Shown in pieces: positions 53,806 through 61,562 of a stretch of DNA of 64,000 nt. The DNA comes from G038396625 sp038396625 (lineage in GTDB: Bacteria; Bacillota; Clostridia; Peptostreptococcales; Thermotaleaceae): contig CP121688.1 in the NCBI GenBank assembly GCA_038396625.1, positions 620,001 through 684,000 of the forward strand, written 5' to 3'. The notes beneath the pieces were generated by a model. The model saw only the letters and a list, made by a program, of their open reading frames with translations, was not told the DNA's origin and ran no database searches. Within the stretch, counting starts at the first letter, position 1. The number at the start of each line of letters is the position of its first letter. A program made the translations under genes and the position numbers.

Positions 53806-53838
53806 ACCACGAACCACTAACGACGAACCACGAATTTT
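53806..53838. repeat. Short repeats of the AACCAC type
   Basis: AAACCACGAACCACTAACGACGAACCACGAA contains ACCACGA/ACCACTA units. Similar clusters occur at 56187-56216 and 60085-60114, all in gaps between genes. Confidence 0.6.
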
Positions 53839-53849
53839 TCCAAAATCGA

Positions 53850-53880
53850 CATCGACCTTTTGACAGGTCGATTTTTTCTT
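53850..53880 (+). terminator. Second hairpin terminator
   Basis: ATCGACCT-TTTGAC-AGGTCGAT followed by T5-CTTTTTT, about 100 bases after the metK terminator. Confidence 0.75.
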
Positions 53881-53901
53881 TTTTGCTGATCCTATCCTAC
53901 A

Positions 53902-53939
53902 ATGGTTCTAAACCATGGGAATAAAGAGGACCGGTCCTC
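53902..53939. promoter_or_regulatory. Two palindromes upstream of the sigma factor gene
   Basis: ATGGTT-CTA-AACCAT (53902-53916) and the perfect GAGGACCGGTCCTC (53926-53939) lie 26-63 bases before the sigma gene start. They could be operators or an RNA hairpin; the second overlaps the region where the ribosome site GAGGAGG follows. Confidence 0.4.
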
Positions 53940-53964
53940 CCATCAAGGATGAGGAGGAAGTGGA

Positions 53965-54534
53965 ATGATAGATCGAATGCAAGTTTATATTACAAATTGT
54001 AAAAAAAAGGATGTTTTGGGTCAAGAGGTTTTACTAGAAAAACTCAAGCCCCTTATTTTTACTTCGATTAAAAGATATTATTTTGGCAAAGAAGCCTTTG
54101 AAGATCTGGTGCAGGAAGGCTATATGAAAATTCTTCAAGAAATCGAGCGCTTTGATGAAGAAAGGGGTGTGCCTTTTTTAGGATATATCAAGCTACAGTT
54201 AAAGTTTTTTTATATGGAAAAGGGAAAAAGAGAGAGACATACATGGTCCCTGAACCAGCAACTAGATGTGGGCGATGATTCTATTGCGTTTTTGGATATG
54301 CTGAGGGATGAAACGGTAGATATTGAAAAAGATATGATACAAGAGGAAGAGATGTTTTTGATAAAACAAGGAATACAGCAGTTAAGCTACAAACAAAGAG
54401 AAGTCATTGAGCTATATTTTTATAAAAGGATGAATATGCGTCAGATTGCACAACAGCTAGGTGTGCATTATAAGACCGTGGCAAAAAGAAAAAAGACAGC
54501 TTTGCAGAAATTAAGAGAATCCCTTCGTATTTAG
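53965..54534 (+). CDS. Sigma-70 family RNA polymerase sigma factor
   Basis: A 189-residue sigma factor. Region 2 spans about residues 25-100 (FEDLVQEGYMKILQEIERFD, then LGYIKLQLKFFYMEKGKRER). Region 4 spans about 125-185 (LSYKQREVIELYFYKRMNMR and the helix-turn-helix IAQQLGVHYKTVAKRKKTALQKL). There is no region 1 or full region 3, so it is an alternative sigma factor, not a sporulation sigma of the SigE/F/G type. It follows GAGGAGG. The DUF1659, DUF2922 and YvrJ genes downstream are a likely regulon or operon; YvrJ lies by the sigma-O genes in Bacillus subtilis. Confidence 0.85.
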   Translation: MIDRMQVYITNCKKKDVLGQEVLLEKLKPLIFTSIKRYYFGKEAFEDLVQEGYMKILQEIERFDEERGVPFLGYIKLQLKFFYMEKGKRERHTWSLNQQLDVGDDSIAFLDMLRDETVDIEKDMIQEEEMFLIKQGIQQLSYKQREVIELYFYKRMNMRQIAQQLGVHYKTVAKRKKTALQKLRESLRI

Positions 54535-54621
54535 GCATGAATAAATTTATGGGAAAAAATTTTTCAAGGTATCCCTTTTAAAGAATCATACCATCTATAT
54601 AACTGAAAGGAGGTGATCGAC

Positions 54622-54846
54622 ATGCCGGTAAATGTTAGCCTAGGATATTCAAAGTTAAAGTTAGTTCTAAGCAATGGCGTCGATGACAATGGTAAGGAAT
54701 TGAAAAAAACCAAGACTTACGCCAACATCAAGCCCACCACAACCGATGAAGATGTATATGCCATCGCAGATGCACTCATCAGCCTGCAGAAAAATGCAGT
54801 TCTTCAAGTGGGAAGGTTAGATGAAAAAGAAATCACCCAAGCATAA
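54622..54846 (+). CDS. DUF1659 domain protein
   Basis: A 74-residue protein matching DUF1659: LGYSKLKLVLSNGVDDNGKE, KTKTYANIKPTTTDEDVY, ALISLQKNAVLQVGRLDEKE. The ATG at 54622 follows a perfect AAGGAGGTGATC ribosome site, implying strong expression. It is paired with the DUF2922 gene 53 bases downstream, as often in Clostridia and bacilli. Function unknown. Confidence 0.88.
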   Translation: MPVNVSLGYSKLKLVLSNGVDDNGKELKKTKTYANIKPTTTDEDVYAIADALISLQKNAVLQVGRLDEKEITQA

Positions 54847-54899
54847 TCTAGCAATTAAGATGATGCAACGGAGGTGAAAAAAGAGGGAGGTGAGAATAG

Positions 54900-55118
54900 A
54901 TGGCAGAAAAGAGATTAGAAATGATCTTCACAAACCAATTGGGCAGAACCAGCAAAATCTCTGTGGACAATGCACGGGATGATTTAACAGAGCTGGAAGT
55001 GCAAACGGTGATGCAGACCATCCTAGACAAAAACGTCTTTGAAACCACTAGCGGAGAATTCGTAGCAATCGATTCTGCAAGAATTGTTACAACGGATGTA
55101 CAAGAAATTATTGCATAG
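54900..55118 (+). CDS. DUF2922 domain protein
   Basis: A 72-residue protein matching DUF2922: RLEMIFTNQLGRTSKISVDNARDDLT, VMQTILDKNVFETTSGEFV, SARIVTTDVQEI. It follows GGGAGGTG. It has the same length and predicted strand order as the DUF1659 protein before it, so the two may be related partners. Function unknown. Confidence 0.88.
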   Translation: MAEKRLEMIFTNQLGRTSKISVDNARDDLTELEVQTVMQTILDKNVFETTSGEFVAIDSARIVTTDVQEIIA

Positions 55119-55288
55119 ACCACATCAAGAGCTTGGGCGCTGTCCAGGCTCTTGATATATCACCTATTATGACTTTATGCTCCTAGAGGATATCAATTCT
55201 ATAGATTCTCCTATATGCTATAGTGACGCTTGAATTTGTTGATCAATCACTAATGACTAACGCCAAAAAAAGAGGAGGGAAATATATT

Positions 55289-55432
55289 ATGGAGGAGATC
55301 ACTGCTCAAGTGGCAAACCTAGGCTTCCCTATTGCCATTTCCATCTATTTGTTGGTACGGATTGAAGGAAAATTAGAGAAGCTTAGTGTCAGCATCCATG
55401 AATTGGCAAAAGTCATCGAGGCTTTGAAATAA
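55289..55432 (+). CDS. YvrJ family small membrane protein
   Basis: A 47-residue protein: MEEITAQVANLGFPIAISIY, then LLVRIEGKLEKLSVSIHELA. This is the YvrJ pattern of one short membrane helix followed by an amphipathic helix. The ATG at 55289 follows GAGGAGGG; an upstream frame has no ribosome site. In B. subtilis yvrJ is next to the sigma-O operon, matching the sigma gene upstream here. It resembles phage BhlA-like holins in size and layout, but this is only a resemblance. Confidence 0.82.
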   Translation: MEEITAQVANLGFPIAISIYLLVRIEGKLEKLSVSIHELAKVIEALK

Positions 55433-55513
55433 AACTAGACTTTTTTGGAAAATAACGGTATAATGAAAAGAGATCGAACATGTGTTTGAGAATGGTTTGC
55501 AAGAGGTGATGAA

Positions 55514-56137
55514 ATGGACAAACTTATAAAGATTATTGAAACGGGGATGAGTTGTTTGATCCCCGTTTATCAACAGGATATAGGAAATGGAACAAAACTA
55601 ATCGCAAAAGATGGCACCAGCTATGTGGATTCTAGAACAATTAAAACCGTTTTGAAGATTCTCTGCCAACATTATACCCTTCATATTGAAGCTTATCGCG
55701 CCAAATATGGAAAGATGGTGAATCAACGGTTGGGTGTACCAATTTTTATGCATCCCCAATTAATGTTGGTTCCCATGAAAATGCGAAAACCTTTATTTGC
55801 CAAGGATGGTGCTTATGGTTATGTCAATCTTTATGCCATCAAGCACATAAAGGAGAAGGATCACCATACAAGCATTATCCTTCAGAACGGTATGGAGATT
55901 ATGTGTCTACATCGTATGAGAACTGTGCAGCAGCATCTGAATCGTGCCAAAGTCATCGCAGCCAATCACATCCATTACACCCAAAACCATAATCCCGAAG
56001 ATACCTTTCGTGAATTCTATGCCCAGTACAATAGCCCTGCAACAAAAGCAGATATTGCCCATTTACAAAGAGAAATTCTAGCTTTAAGGGATGTACTGAA
56101 AAAGGTAATTGTGTACAAAGAAAATGACAAAGGATAA
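55514..56137 (+). CDS. ComK-like protein (putative)
   Basis: A 207-residue protein. The order of elements resembles the competence regulator ComK: TSYVDSRTIKTVLKILCQHY, then the GVPIFMHPQLMLVPMKMRKP stretch in the place of ComK's PIIIS...FFPT region, then YGYVNLYAIKHI and a final strand with NGMEIMCLHRMRTVQQHL. About 50 further residues (ATKADIAHLQREILALRDVL) form an extra coiled-coil tail. The match is by eye and moderate. A DNA-binding role would fit, and competence-related comF lies 3 kb downstream. Start follows AAGAGGTGATGA. Confidence 0.5.
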   Translation: MDKLIKIIETGMSCLIPVYQQDIGNGTKLIAKDGTSYVDSRTIKTVLKILCQHYTLHIEAYRAKYGKMVNQRLGVPIFMHPQLMLVPMKMRKPLFAKDGAYGYVNLYAIKHIKEKDHHTSIILQNGMEIMCLHRMRTVQQHLNRAKVIAANHIHYTQNHNPEDTFREFYAQYNSPATKADIAHLQREILALRDVLKKVIVYKENDKG

Positions 56138-56186
56138 GGAGGAGTTACAAAACCCTTGACAACAGGATTAACTTTCAATACAATCG

Positions 56187-56220
56187 TCTAACCACTAACC
56201 ACTAACCACTAACCACTGTC
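56187..56220. repeat. Tandem ACCACTA repeats
   Basis: Four direct copies of the heptamer ACCACTA between the ComK-like gene and recD2, ending ACCACTGTC. Related blocks are at 53806 and 60085. Confidence 0.75.
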
Positions 56221-56274
56221 GATTAAGGATTTATATGCTATAATAGACCTATCAAAACACCACAGGAGGTTATT

Positions 56275-58494
56275 ATGTCTGCCACGATCCAAGGAATTCT
56301 AACAGAAATTATTTTTAAAAATGAAGCTAATGGCTACACCGTTGCTGTGGTAGAAACGGAAGAGGAGCAGGTTACGGTAGTAGGCTATATGCCTATTGTG
56401 AATCAAGGGCAAACCATTCTTTTTCAGGGGAACTGGATTGTTCATCCTACCTATGGGAAACAGCTAGAAATCATATCCTATAGAGAAGTGACGCCTAATA
56501 CCATAGAAGGCATCGAAAACTATTTGGCGTCCGGATTGATTAAGGGAATCGGCCCTAAAACTGCCCAAAAAATTGTTGAGAAATTCGGTATAGAAACCCT
56601 AGAAATCATGCAGTATCAGCCCCAACGATTGACACAGGTAGAGGGAATCGGAGATGCCAAATGTCAAAAGATTGCCGAAGCATTTCGAGAGCAGCGAGAA
56701 CTCAGTGAAGTGATGCTTTTTCTTCAGCAATATGGGGTGACACCTAATTATGCAGTGAAGATTTATAAAAAATATAAGGAAAATACCATTCAGCTGGTGC
56801 AGGAAAATCCCTATCGCTTGGCAGACGATATATTAGGGATTGGTTTTAAGATCGCTGATACCATTGCAAAAAGAATGGGGGTGGATCCTGCTTCCCCCTA
56901 TCGGGTAATGTGTGGTGTGAAATTTATGCTCGGACAGTATACTTTGGAAGGACATACCTATATAGAGAGACAAACTTTGATTCAGGATACCGCCAATACC
57001 TTGCAGGTAAAAAAAGACTTGGTGGAAGATGCGGTCATGCAATTGGCTTTGAGTGGAGAAATTCATTTAGAAAATTTGGAAGAGGAGATTGTGGTATTTG
57101 CCATGCCTTATTTTTATGCAGAAACTTATGTGTGTAAAAAATTGATCGAAATGGCGCAAGTACAAATTGACCCCCTTGCCGATGATTTAGATCAAGAGAT
57201 TCAGGAGATGGAAGAAAAAGAAGGAATTTGTTTGGCAGAAAATCAACGAAAGGCTATCAAGGAAGCCGTAGGGAACGGAATTTTGGTCATCACTGGAGGA
57301 CCAGGGACGGGGAAGACCACCACCATTAATAGTATTATAAAAATTTTTGAAAAACACCAGCTGACGATTGCGCTGGCAGCACCTACGGGCAGGGCCGCTA
57401 AACGAATGAGTGAGGCAACAGGAAGAGAAGCTAAGACCATTCATCGATTATTAGAGTATGCTTATATGGAAGAGGAAGCAGGCATGACCTTTGGCAAGAA
57501 CGAAGAAGAACCCTTAGCCGCGGATGTGGTGATTATTGACGAGATGTCCATGGTGGATATCCGTCTGATGAAGGGACTAATGAAGGCATTGCTGCCGGGT
57601 ACCAGACTAATTTTGGTAGGAGACGTAGATCAGCTGCCTTCTGTGGGTCCAGGTAATGTGCTAAGAGATATTATTGAGAGTGCTATCATGAAAGTAGTGA
57701 AGTTGGATCAAATCTTTAGACAAGCACAAGAAAGTATGATTATTGTAAATGCCCACAGGATCAACCAAGGCTTATATCCTCATACCAATAAAAAAGAAAA
57801 GGATTTTTATTTTATAAAAAAAAGAAAACCAGAAGAAATTGTGTATACTATTCGGGATTTATGCAAAGAAAGGCTGCCAAGCTTTAGTCAATGTGACCCC
57901 ATCAAAAATATCCAGGTGTTGACACCCATGAAAAAAGGACCCGTAGGAATGTTTCAATTAAACAATATCCTACAGGCGATACTGAATCCGCCCAGCCGAA
58001 TGAAGGAAGAAAAGGAAATGAAGGATAAAATTTTTCGGGTGGGAGATAAGGTCATGCAGATGAAGAATAACTACAACTTAAAGTGGAAGACCCAGGATGG
58101 AGAAGGGGAAGGTGTTTTCAATGGAGATTTTGGCTATATAGAAGCTATTGATCACGAGGAAAAAGAAATGGTAGTGCGGTTTGATGAAGAAAAGCTTGTG
58201 ACCTATGACTTTGTCCAGCTAGATGAGTTGGAGTTGGCGTACTGTATTACCATCCACAAAAGTCAGGGAAGTGAATTTCCTATCGTAGTCATGCCTGTGT
58301 GCTGGGGGCCTCCCATGCTGTTAACGAGAAATTTGTTGTATACAGCTGTAACAAGAGCCAAGGAGTTGGTGGTCATGGTGGGGTTAGAACCCAGTCTAAA
58401 AAACATGGTGGACAATCATCGCATTGTTCAAAGAAACTCAGGATTAGGGATTCGATTGAAACGGTTTTTGACAGAGAATCTGATTGAATTTTAG
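56275..58494 (+). CDS. recD2: RecD2-type ATP-dependent DNA helicase
   Basis: A 739-residue SF1B helicase. The N-terminal OB-like segment (ILTEIIFKNEANGYTVAVVE) is followed by helix-hairpin-helix motifs (LIKGIGPKTAQKIVEKFG near 95, LGIGFKIADTIAKRMG near 190). The motor has Walker A TGGPGTGKTTT near 340, VIIDEMSMVD near 420, GDVDQLPSVGPGN near 445 and the C-terminal YCITIHKSQGSEF near 660. RecD2 proteins act in DNA repair without RecBC. GGAGG precedes the ATG. Confidence 0.95.
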   Translation: MSATIQGILTEIIFKNEANGYTVAVVETEEEQVTVVGYMPIVNQGQTILFQGNWIVHPTYGKQLEIISYREVTPNTIEGIENYLASGLIKGIGPKTAQKIVEKFGIETLEIMQYQPQRLTQVEGIGDAKCQKIAEAFREQRELSEVMLFLQQYGVTPNYAVKIYKKYKENTIQLVQENPYRLADDILGIGFKIADTIAKRMGVDPASPYRVMCGVKFMLGQYTLEGHTYIERQTLIQDTANTLQVKKDLVEDAVMQLALSGEIHLENLEEEIVVFAMPYFYAETYVCKKLIEMAQVQIDPLADDLDQEIQEMEEKEGICLAENQRKAIKEAVGNGILVITGGPGTGKTTTINSIIKIFEKHQLTIALAAPTGRAAKRMSEATGREAKTIHRLLEYAYMEEEAGMTFGKNEEEPLAADVVIIDEMSMVDIRLMKGLMKALLPGTRLILVGDVDQLPSVGPGNVLRDIIESAIMKVVKLDQIFRQAQESMIIVNAHRINQGLYPHTNKKEKDFYFIKKRKPEEIVYTIRDLCKERLPSFSQCDPIKNIQVLTPMKKGPVGMFQLNNILQAILNPPSRMKEEKEMKDKIFRVGDKVMQMKNNYNLKWKTQDGEGEGVFNGDFGYIEAIDHEEKEMVVRFDEEKLVTYDFVQLDELELAYCITIHKSQGSEFPIVVMPVCWGPPMLLTRNLLYTAVTRAKELVVMVGLEPSLKNMVDNHRIVQRNSGLGIRLKRFLTENLIEF

Positions 58495-58561
58495 AATCAT
58501 GAAGTATAAAATAATATGGTATAATTTAGTAAAATAGAATAAACTCAGGAGGAAAAACAAC

Positions 58562-59230
58562 ATGTTAGCTTATATGCTGATGATCATTTGCCTCGTAGGA
58601 ATGACTTGGGGGATCATCTATTTATTTGGTAGGAAGGAAAAGCCTCCTAGAAATTTAGAATATCAAAATAATGGGATTCAGACAGACCTACAAGAAGATG
58701 ACAAAGTTGAAAAGACTGAACCTGTAAGGCAAAAAATGATCAAGGATACATTGACTGGACTTTATAGCCACCAACAATTTTATGAAAGATTAAAATCTGA
58801 CATAGAACATGTCAAAAAAGAAAAAACCAAATTGTTTCTATTGATGATAGATATTGATCAATTTAAAAATTTCAATGAACAATTTGGCACTAAGGCAGGA
58901 GATCAGGTATTGGAACAAATTGGGGAAGTGATTCGATATAATATTTGCCCAACAGACTTTGCTGCTCGATATGGAGGAGAAGAGTTTACTGTAATCCTGA
59001 TGAATACCACCCACGAAAATGCCGCCATGATCGCAGATCGTATCCGATATGATATCAAGCAGGCGATCAAAGAGATAGAGGAACTGAAAGATAAAGACGC
59101 TTCCGTTACCGTGAGTATAGGGATTGCTTGTTATCCCGATAGCACCAACCACTTGAGAAGTCTTGTAGATATTGCAGATGTCAAAATGTATGAAGGAAAA
59201 GAAATGGGTGGAGATCAGGTCATTGCATAA
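58562..59230 (+). CDS. Membrane-anchored GGDEF diguanylate cyclase
   Basis: A 222-residue protein with one N-terminal membrane helix (MLIICLVGMTWGIIYLFG), a 35-residue linker and a GGDEF domain from about residue 60. The active site is RYGGEEF (GGEEF variant, catalytically competent in this family) near residue 140; the substrate-binding DIDQFKNFNEQFG segment is intact. No RxxD inhibitory site is obvious in LTGLYSHQQF upstream. It should make cyclic di-GMP; its place just before comF and flagellar genes fits a motility or lifestyle switch. Confidence 0.9.
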   Translation: MLAYMLMIICLVGMTWGIIYLFGRKEKPPRNLEYQNNGIQTDLQEDDKVEKTEPVRQKMIKDTLTGLYSHQQFYERLKSDIEHVKKEKTKLFLLMIDIDQFKNFNEQFGTKAGDQVLEQIGEVIRYNICPTDFAARYGGEEFTVILMNTTHENAAMIADRIRYDIKQAIKEIEELKDKDASVTVSIGIACYPDSTNHLRSLVDIADVKMYEGKEMGGDQVIA

Positions 59231-59260
59231 TATATTATGTGGATAAGTAGGGAGAATCCT

Positions 59261-60007
59261 ATGGTATACCAAATTATTCTAAAAGAAGGAATCGAGGCAT
59301 TTTTAGATTTTATCTATCCTCGAAACATTTACTGTATGGTATGTGGACGTGGGATTGAGAAAAAAGAAGCCTATGCCTTGTGTGCCGCTTGCAGAAATAA
59401 AATTTCCTTTGTGGAAGATAAAGCTTGTGAAAAATGTGGAAAACCTTTGAGTGACTTTTATTTTCTAGAGCTATGTCTCGATTGCATTGGACACAAGCAT
59501 GATTTTACAAAGGGATTTTCCTGTGTAGCATACGATGATGAGATGAAGCAACTGGTGCATCGTTTAAAATATAAAAAAGAAAGATACTTGGCTTATCATA
59601 TGGCAGAGATGATGACAGATAAACTGCGAAAACAAGGCATAAAAGAGATTGACTGCATCATTCCCGTGCCGCTATATAAGCGAAAGCAGCGACAGAGAGA
59701 ATTTAATCAAGCCCAGATTTTGGCTATGTATATAGGGAAAAACATGGGGTGGGTAGTAGATTGTAAAAATCTTATACGTATCAAAGATACAGTGCCGCAA
59801 AATGCACTATCCAAAGAGGAACGCAGAAACAATCTGAAAGATGCCTTTCGAATGGTTTCCCAAGCTGCATTTATGGGTAAAACCATACTGCTAGTAGATG
59901 ACGTTTATACTACAGGGAGTACCGTTGATGCTTGCTCCCAAGAACTGATGAAGGCAAAACCAAAAGAAATTTTTGTGATATCTTTTGCTACTGGCAGGAA
60001 TATGTAG
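59261..60007 (+). CDS. comF: ComF family protein
   Basis: A 248-residue protein with the ComF double zinc-ribbon (CMVCGRGIEKKEAYALCAAC near residue 20-40, CEKCGKPL near 55, LCLDC) followed by a phosphoribosyltransferase domain: IPVPLYKRKQRQREFNQAQIL near 140 and the PRPP loop ILLVDDVYTTGSTVD near 210. The ATG at 59261 has GGGAGAA eight bases upstream. In many Firmicutes comF sits next to yvyF-flgM as here. It supports DNA uptake or recombination during competence. Confidence 0.92.
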   Translation: MVYQIILKEGIEAFLDFIYPRNIYCMVCGRGIEKKEAYALCAACRNKISFVEDKACEKCGKPLSDFYFLELCLDCIGHKHDFTKGFSCVAYDDEMKQLVHRLKYKKERYLAYHMAEMMTDKLRKQGIKEIDCIIPVPLYKRKQRQREFNQAQILAMYIGKNMGWVVDCKNLIRIKDTVPQNALSKEERRNNLKDAFRMVSQAAFMGKTILLVDDVYTTGSTVDACSQELMKAKPKEIFVISFATGRNM

Positions 60008-60084
60008 ATTTTTGTTGAATGATATAATAATCTATCAGTTATCGGAAATTGAGCAAAATAATGCACTGCATATCCCATAAAATC

Positions 60085-60116
60085 GCTAACTGCTAACTAT
60101 TAACCGCTAACTTTTA
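60085..60116. repeat. CTAACT-type short repeats
   Basis: GCTAACTGCTAACTATTAACCGCTAACTTTT, an irregular series of (G/A)CTAACT units between comF and yvyF. The unit AACCGCTAAC also ends the AEC remnant near 47665. Confidence 0.6.
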
Positions 60117-60135
60117 TACGAGGGAGGAAGTAATC

Positions 60136-60549
60136 ATGGCAGATATTCGAAACTGCAAAGAATGTGGACGACTTTTTCAATATACTGGATATATCAAAAT
60201 ATGTCCCAAATGTCAAAGAGAAGATGAACAAAATTTTAGGATTGTCAAAGAATATATTTATGACAATGCAGGTGCTACTTTAACAGAAGTAGCGGAAGAA
60301 ACAGGGGTAGTAGAAGACAAGATTTTAAGATATCTAAGAGAAGGCAGACTAGAAATTGCAGGAGAAAATAGTGCTTTGTTTTTAGATTGCGAACGATGTG
60401 GCAAAGGCATCCGAAGCGGAAGATTCTGTGAAGACTGTGCGAATACTATGGAAAAAGAACTAAAAAGTGGTTTTACCCAAATAGAGAAACCAAATGCTGA
60501 AACCAGCCATAAAATGTTTACTGCAGAAATGAAAAAGAAAAGATCATGA
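60136..60549 (+). CDS. yvyF: Flagellar operon protein YvyF
   Basis: A 137-residue protein of the TIGR03826/YvyF family. It begins NCKECGRLFQYTGYIKICPKC (zinc ribbon, residues 6-26), has a MerR-like helical centre (GATLTEVAEETGVVEDKILRYLREGRLEI) and a second zinc knuckle CERCGKGIRSGRFCEDC near 85-101. It precedes flgM as in B. subtilis. It is thought to help expression of flagellar genes. Start follows GAGGGAGG. Confidence 0.9.
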   Translation: MADIRNCKECGRLFQYTGYIKICPKCQREDEQNFRIVKEYIYDNAGATLTEVAEETGVVEDKILRYLREGRLEIAGENSALFLDCERCGKGIRSGRFCEDCANTMEKELKSGFTQIEKPNAETSHKMFTAEMKKKRS

Positions 60550-60565
60550 AATTTGATAAAAAGCA

Positions 60566-60593
60566 TAAACATATTCCTCGCTTTTGTCGATAC
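60566..60593 (+). promoter_or_regulatory. Possible sigma-28 (SigD) promoter of flgM
   Basis: TAAA (60566-60569), 16 bases, then GTCGATAC against the consensus TAAA-N15-GCCGATAT. CCTCGC at about 60576 and GCGAGG at 60617 can pair, so a hairpin may lie in the leader. Motif quality is moderate. Confidence 0.4.
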
Positions 60594-60629
60594 TAAGTAT
60601 AGAATCATCGATGAAGGCGAGGTGTTTTT

Positions 60630-60905
60630 ATGAAAATAAACAACAACCCTAATGTTCAAAAAATTCTAGGTAGCTATAGAAAAAATATAGACAATGTTCA
60701 TAAACAAGAAAAAATAAAGCAAGAAAAGGATAAGGTAGAGATCTCCGAAAATGCGAGGGCATTTCAAGTGGCAATGCATGCTTTTAAGCAACTACCTCAT
60801 ATTCGAGAAGATAAGGTGGAAGAGATCAAAAAACAAATTGCATCAGGAACCTATAATCCTTCTGCAGAGGAAATTGTGAACAGTATGTTTGATAAGAAAG
60901 TCTAA
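60630..60905 (+). CDS. flgM: Anti-sigma-28 factor FlgM
   Basis: A 91-residue protein. The N-terminal half (NNPNVQKILGSYRKN) is unstructured-looking and the C-terminal half has DKVEISENARAFQVAMHAF and KVEEIKKQIASGTYNPSAEEIVNSMF, the FlgM signature. It holds sigma-28 inactive until the hook is complete, then is exported. Followed by flgN, flgK and flgL, in the usual Firmicute order. GAGGTG precedes the ATG. Confidence 0.93.
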   Translation: MKINNNPNVQKILGSYRKNIDNVHKQEKIKQEKDKVEISENARAFQVAMHAFKQLPHIREDKVEEIKKQIASGTYNPSAEEIVNSMFDKKV

Positions 60906-61052
60906 TTTTTATCCATGAGGCAGCAGAAGCTGCCTTTGTTTGCTTGAAGAGCTTGACAAAAAACGAAATATATAGCGAAAAATTAATTCTCTAGAGAATG
61001 GATCATTTCTAAATATCGATAAAGGAAGTCTGTGGTCCAAGGAGGGACATGT

Positions 61053-61550
61053 ATGACAAAATCTGTGGAACAGCTCATTTTGGCGTTAAGCAAAGAATAT
61101 GAAATCTATGCCAACTATTTAGCATTAGCCAAAAGAAAAAAAGAGGTGATTGTTGAAGGGAATATCAAGGAACTGGATGACATCACAAAAAAAGAACAGG
61201 ATGTAATTGCAAGTATAGGGAAGATTGATGAGATTCGAACAGCCATCATAGGAAATGTTCTTTATGAGCAGCAGATACCATCAGTTGAGAGTATTACTGA
61301 CTTATCGAATTATCTGGAGGAACCAGAGAAAACCCGAGTGTTGGAAATCAAGCATAAATTAGAATCGGTCTTAACAGAGATTGCAAATATCAATAAACTC
61401 AACAGCAGGCTGATCCAACAGTCCTTAGATTATATCAACTTTAATATGAACTTAGTGTCCAGTCTAGAGTCTACAGGAAGTACCTATAGTGATCAAGCGG
61501 ATGAAAAAGATTTAAAAAAGAGATCAAATTTATTTGATGCAAAAGTATAA
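61053..61550 (+). CDS. flgN: Flagellar export chaperone FlgN
   Basis: A 165-residue all-helical protein of the FlgN family, the chaperone for hook-junction proteins FlgK and FlgL encoded next. Typical parts are QLILALSKEYEIYANYLALAKRKKEVIV-like long helix at the start and INKLNSRLIQQSLDYINFNM near 125-145. The ATG at 61053 follows AAGGAGGG; a longer GTG frame is possible but places that site inside the gene. Confidence 0.9.
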   Translation: MTKSVEQLILALSKEYEIYANYLALAKRKKEVIVEGNIKELDDITKKEQDVIASIGKIDEIRTAIIGNVLYEQQIPSVESITDLSNYLEEPEKTRVLEIKHKLESVLTEIANINKLNSRLIQQSLDYINFNMNLVSSLESTGSTYSDQADEKDLKKRSNLFDAKV

Positions 61551-61562
61551 GGTGGGATAAGT

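Noticed and set aside
53806..56220. Tandem heptamers considered as a CRISPR array
   Set aside because: The units are 6-8 bases without unique spacers or palindromic 25-40 base repeats, and no cas genes are present.
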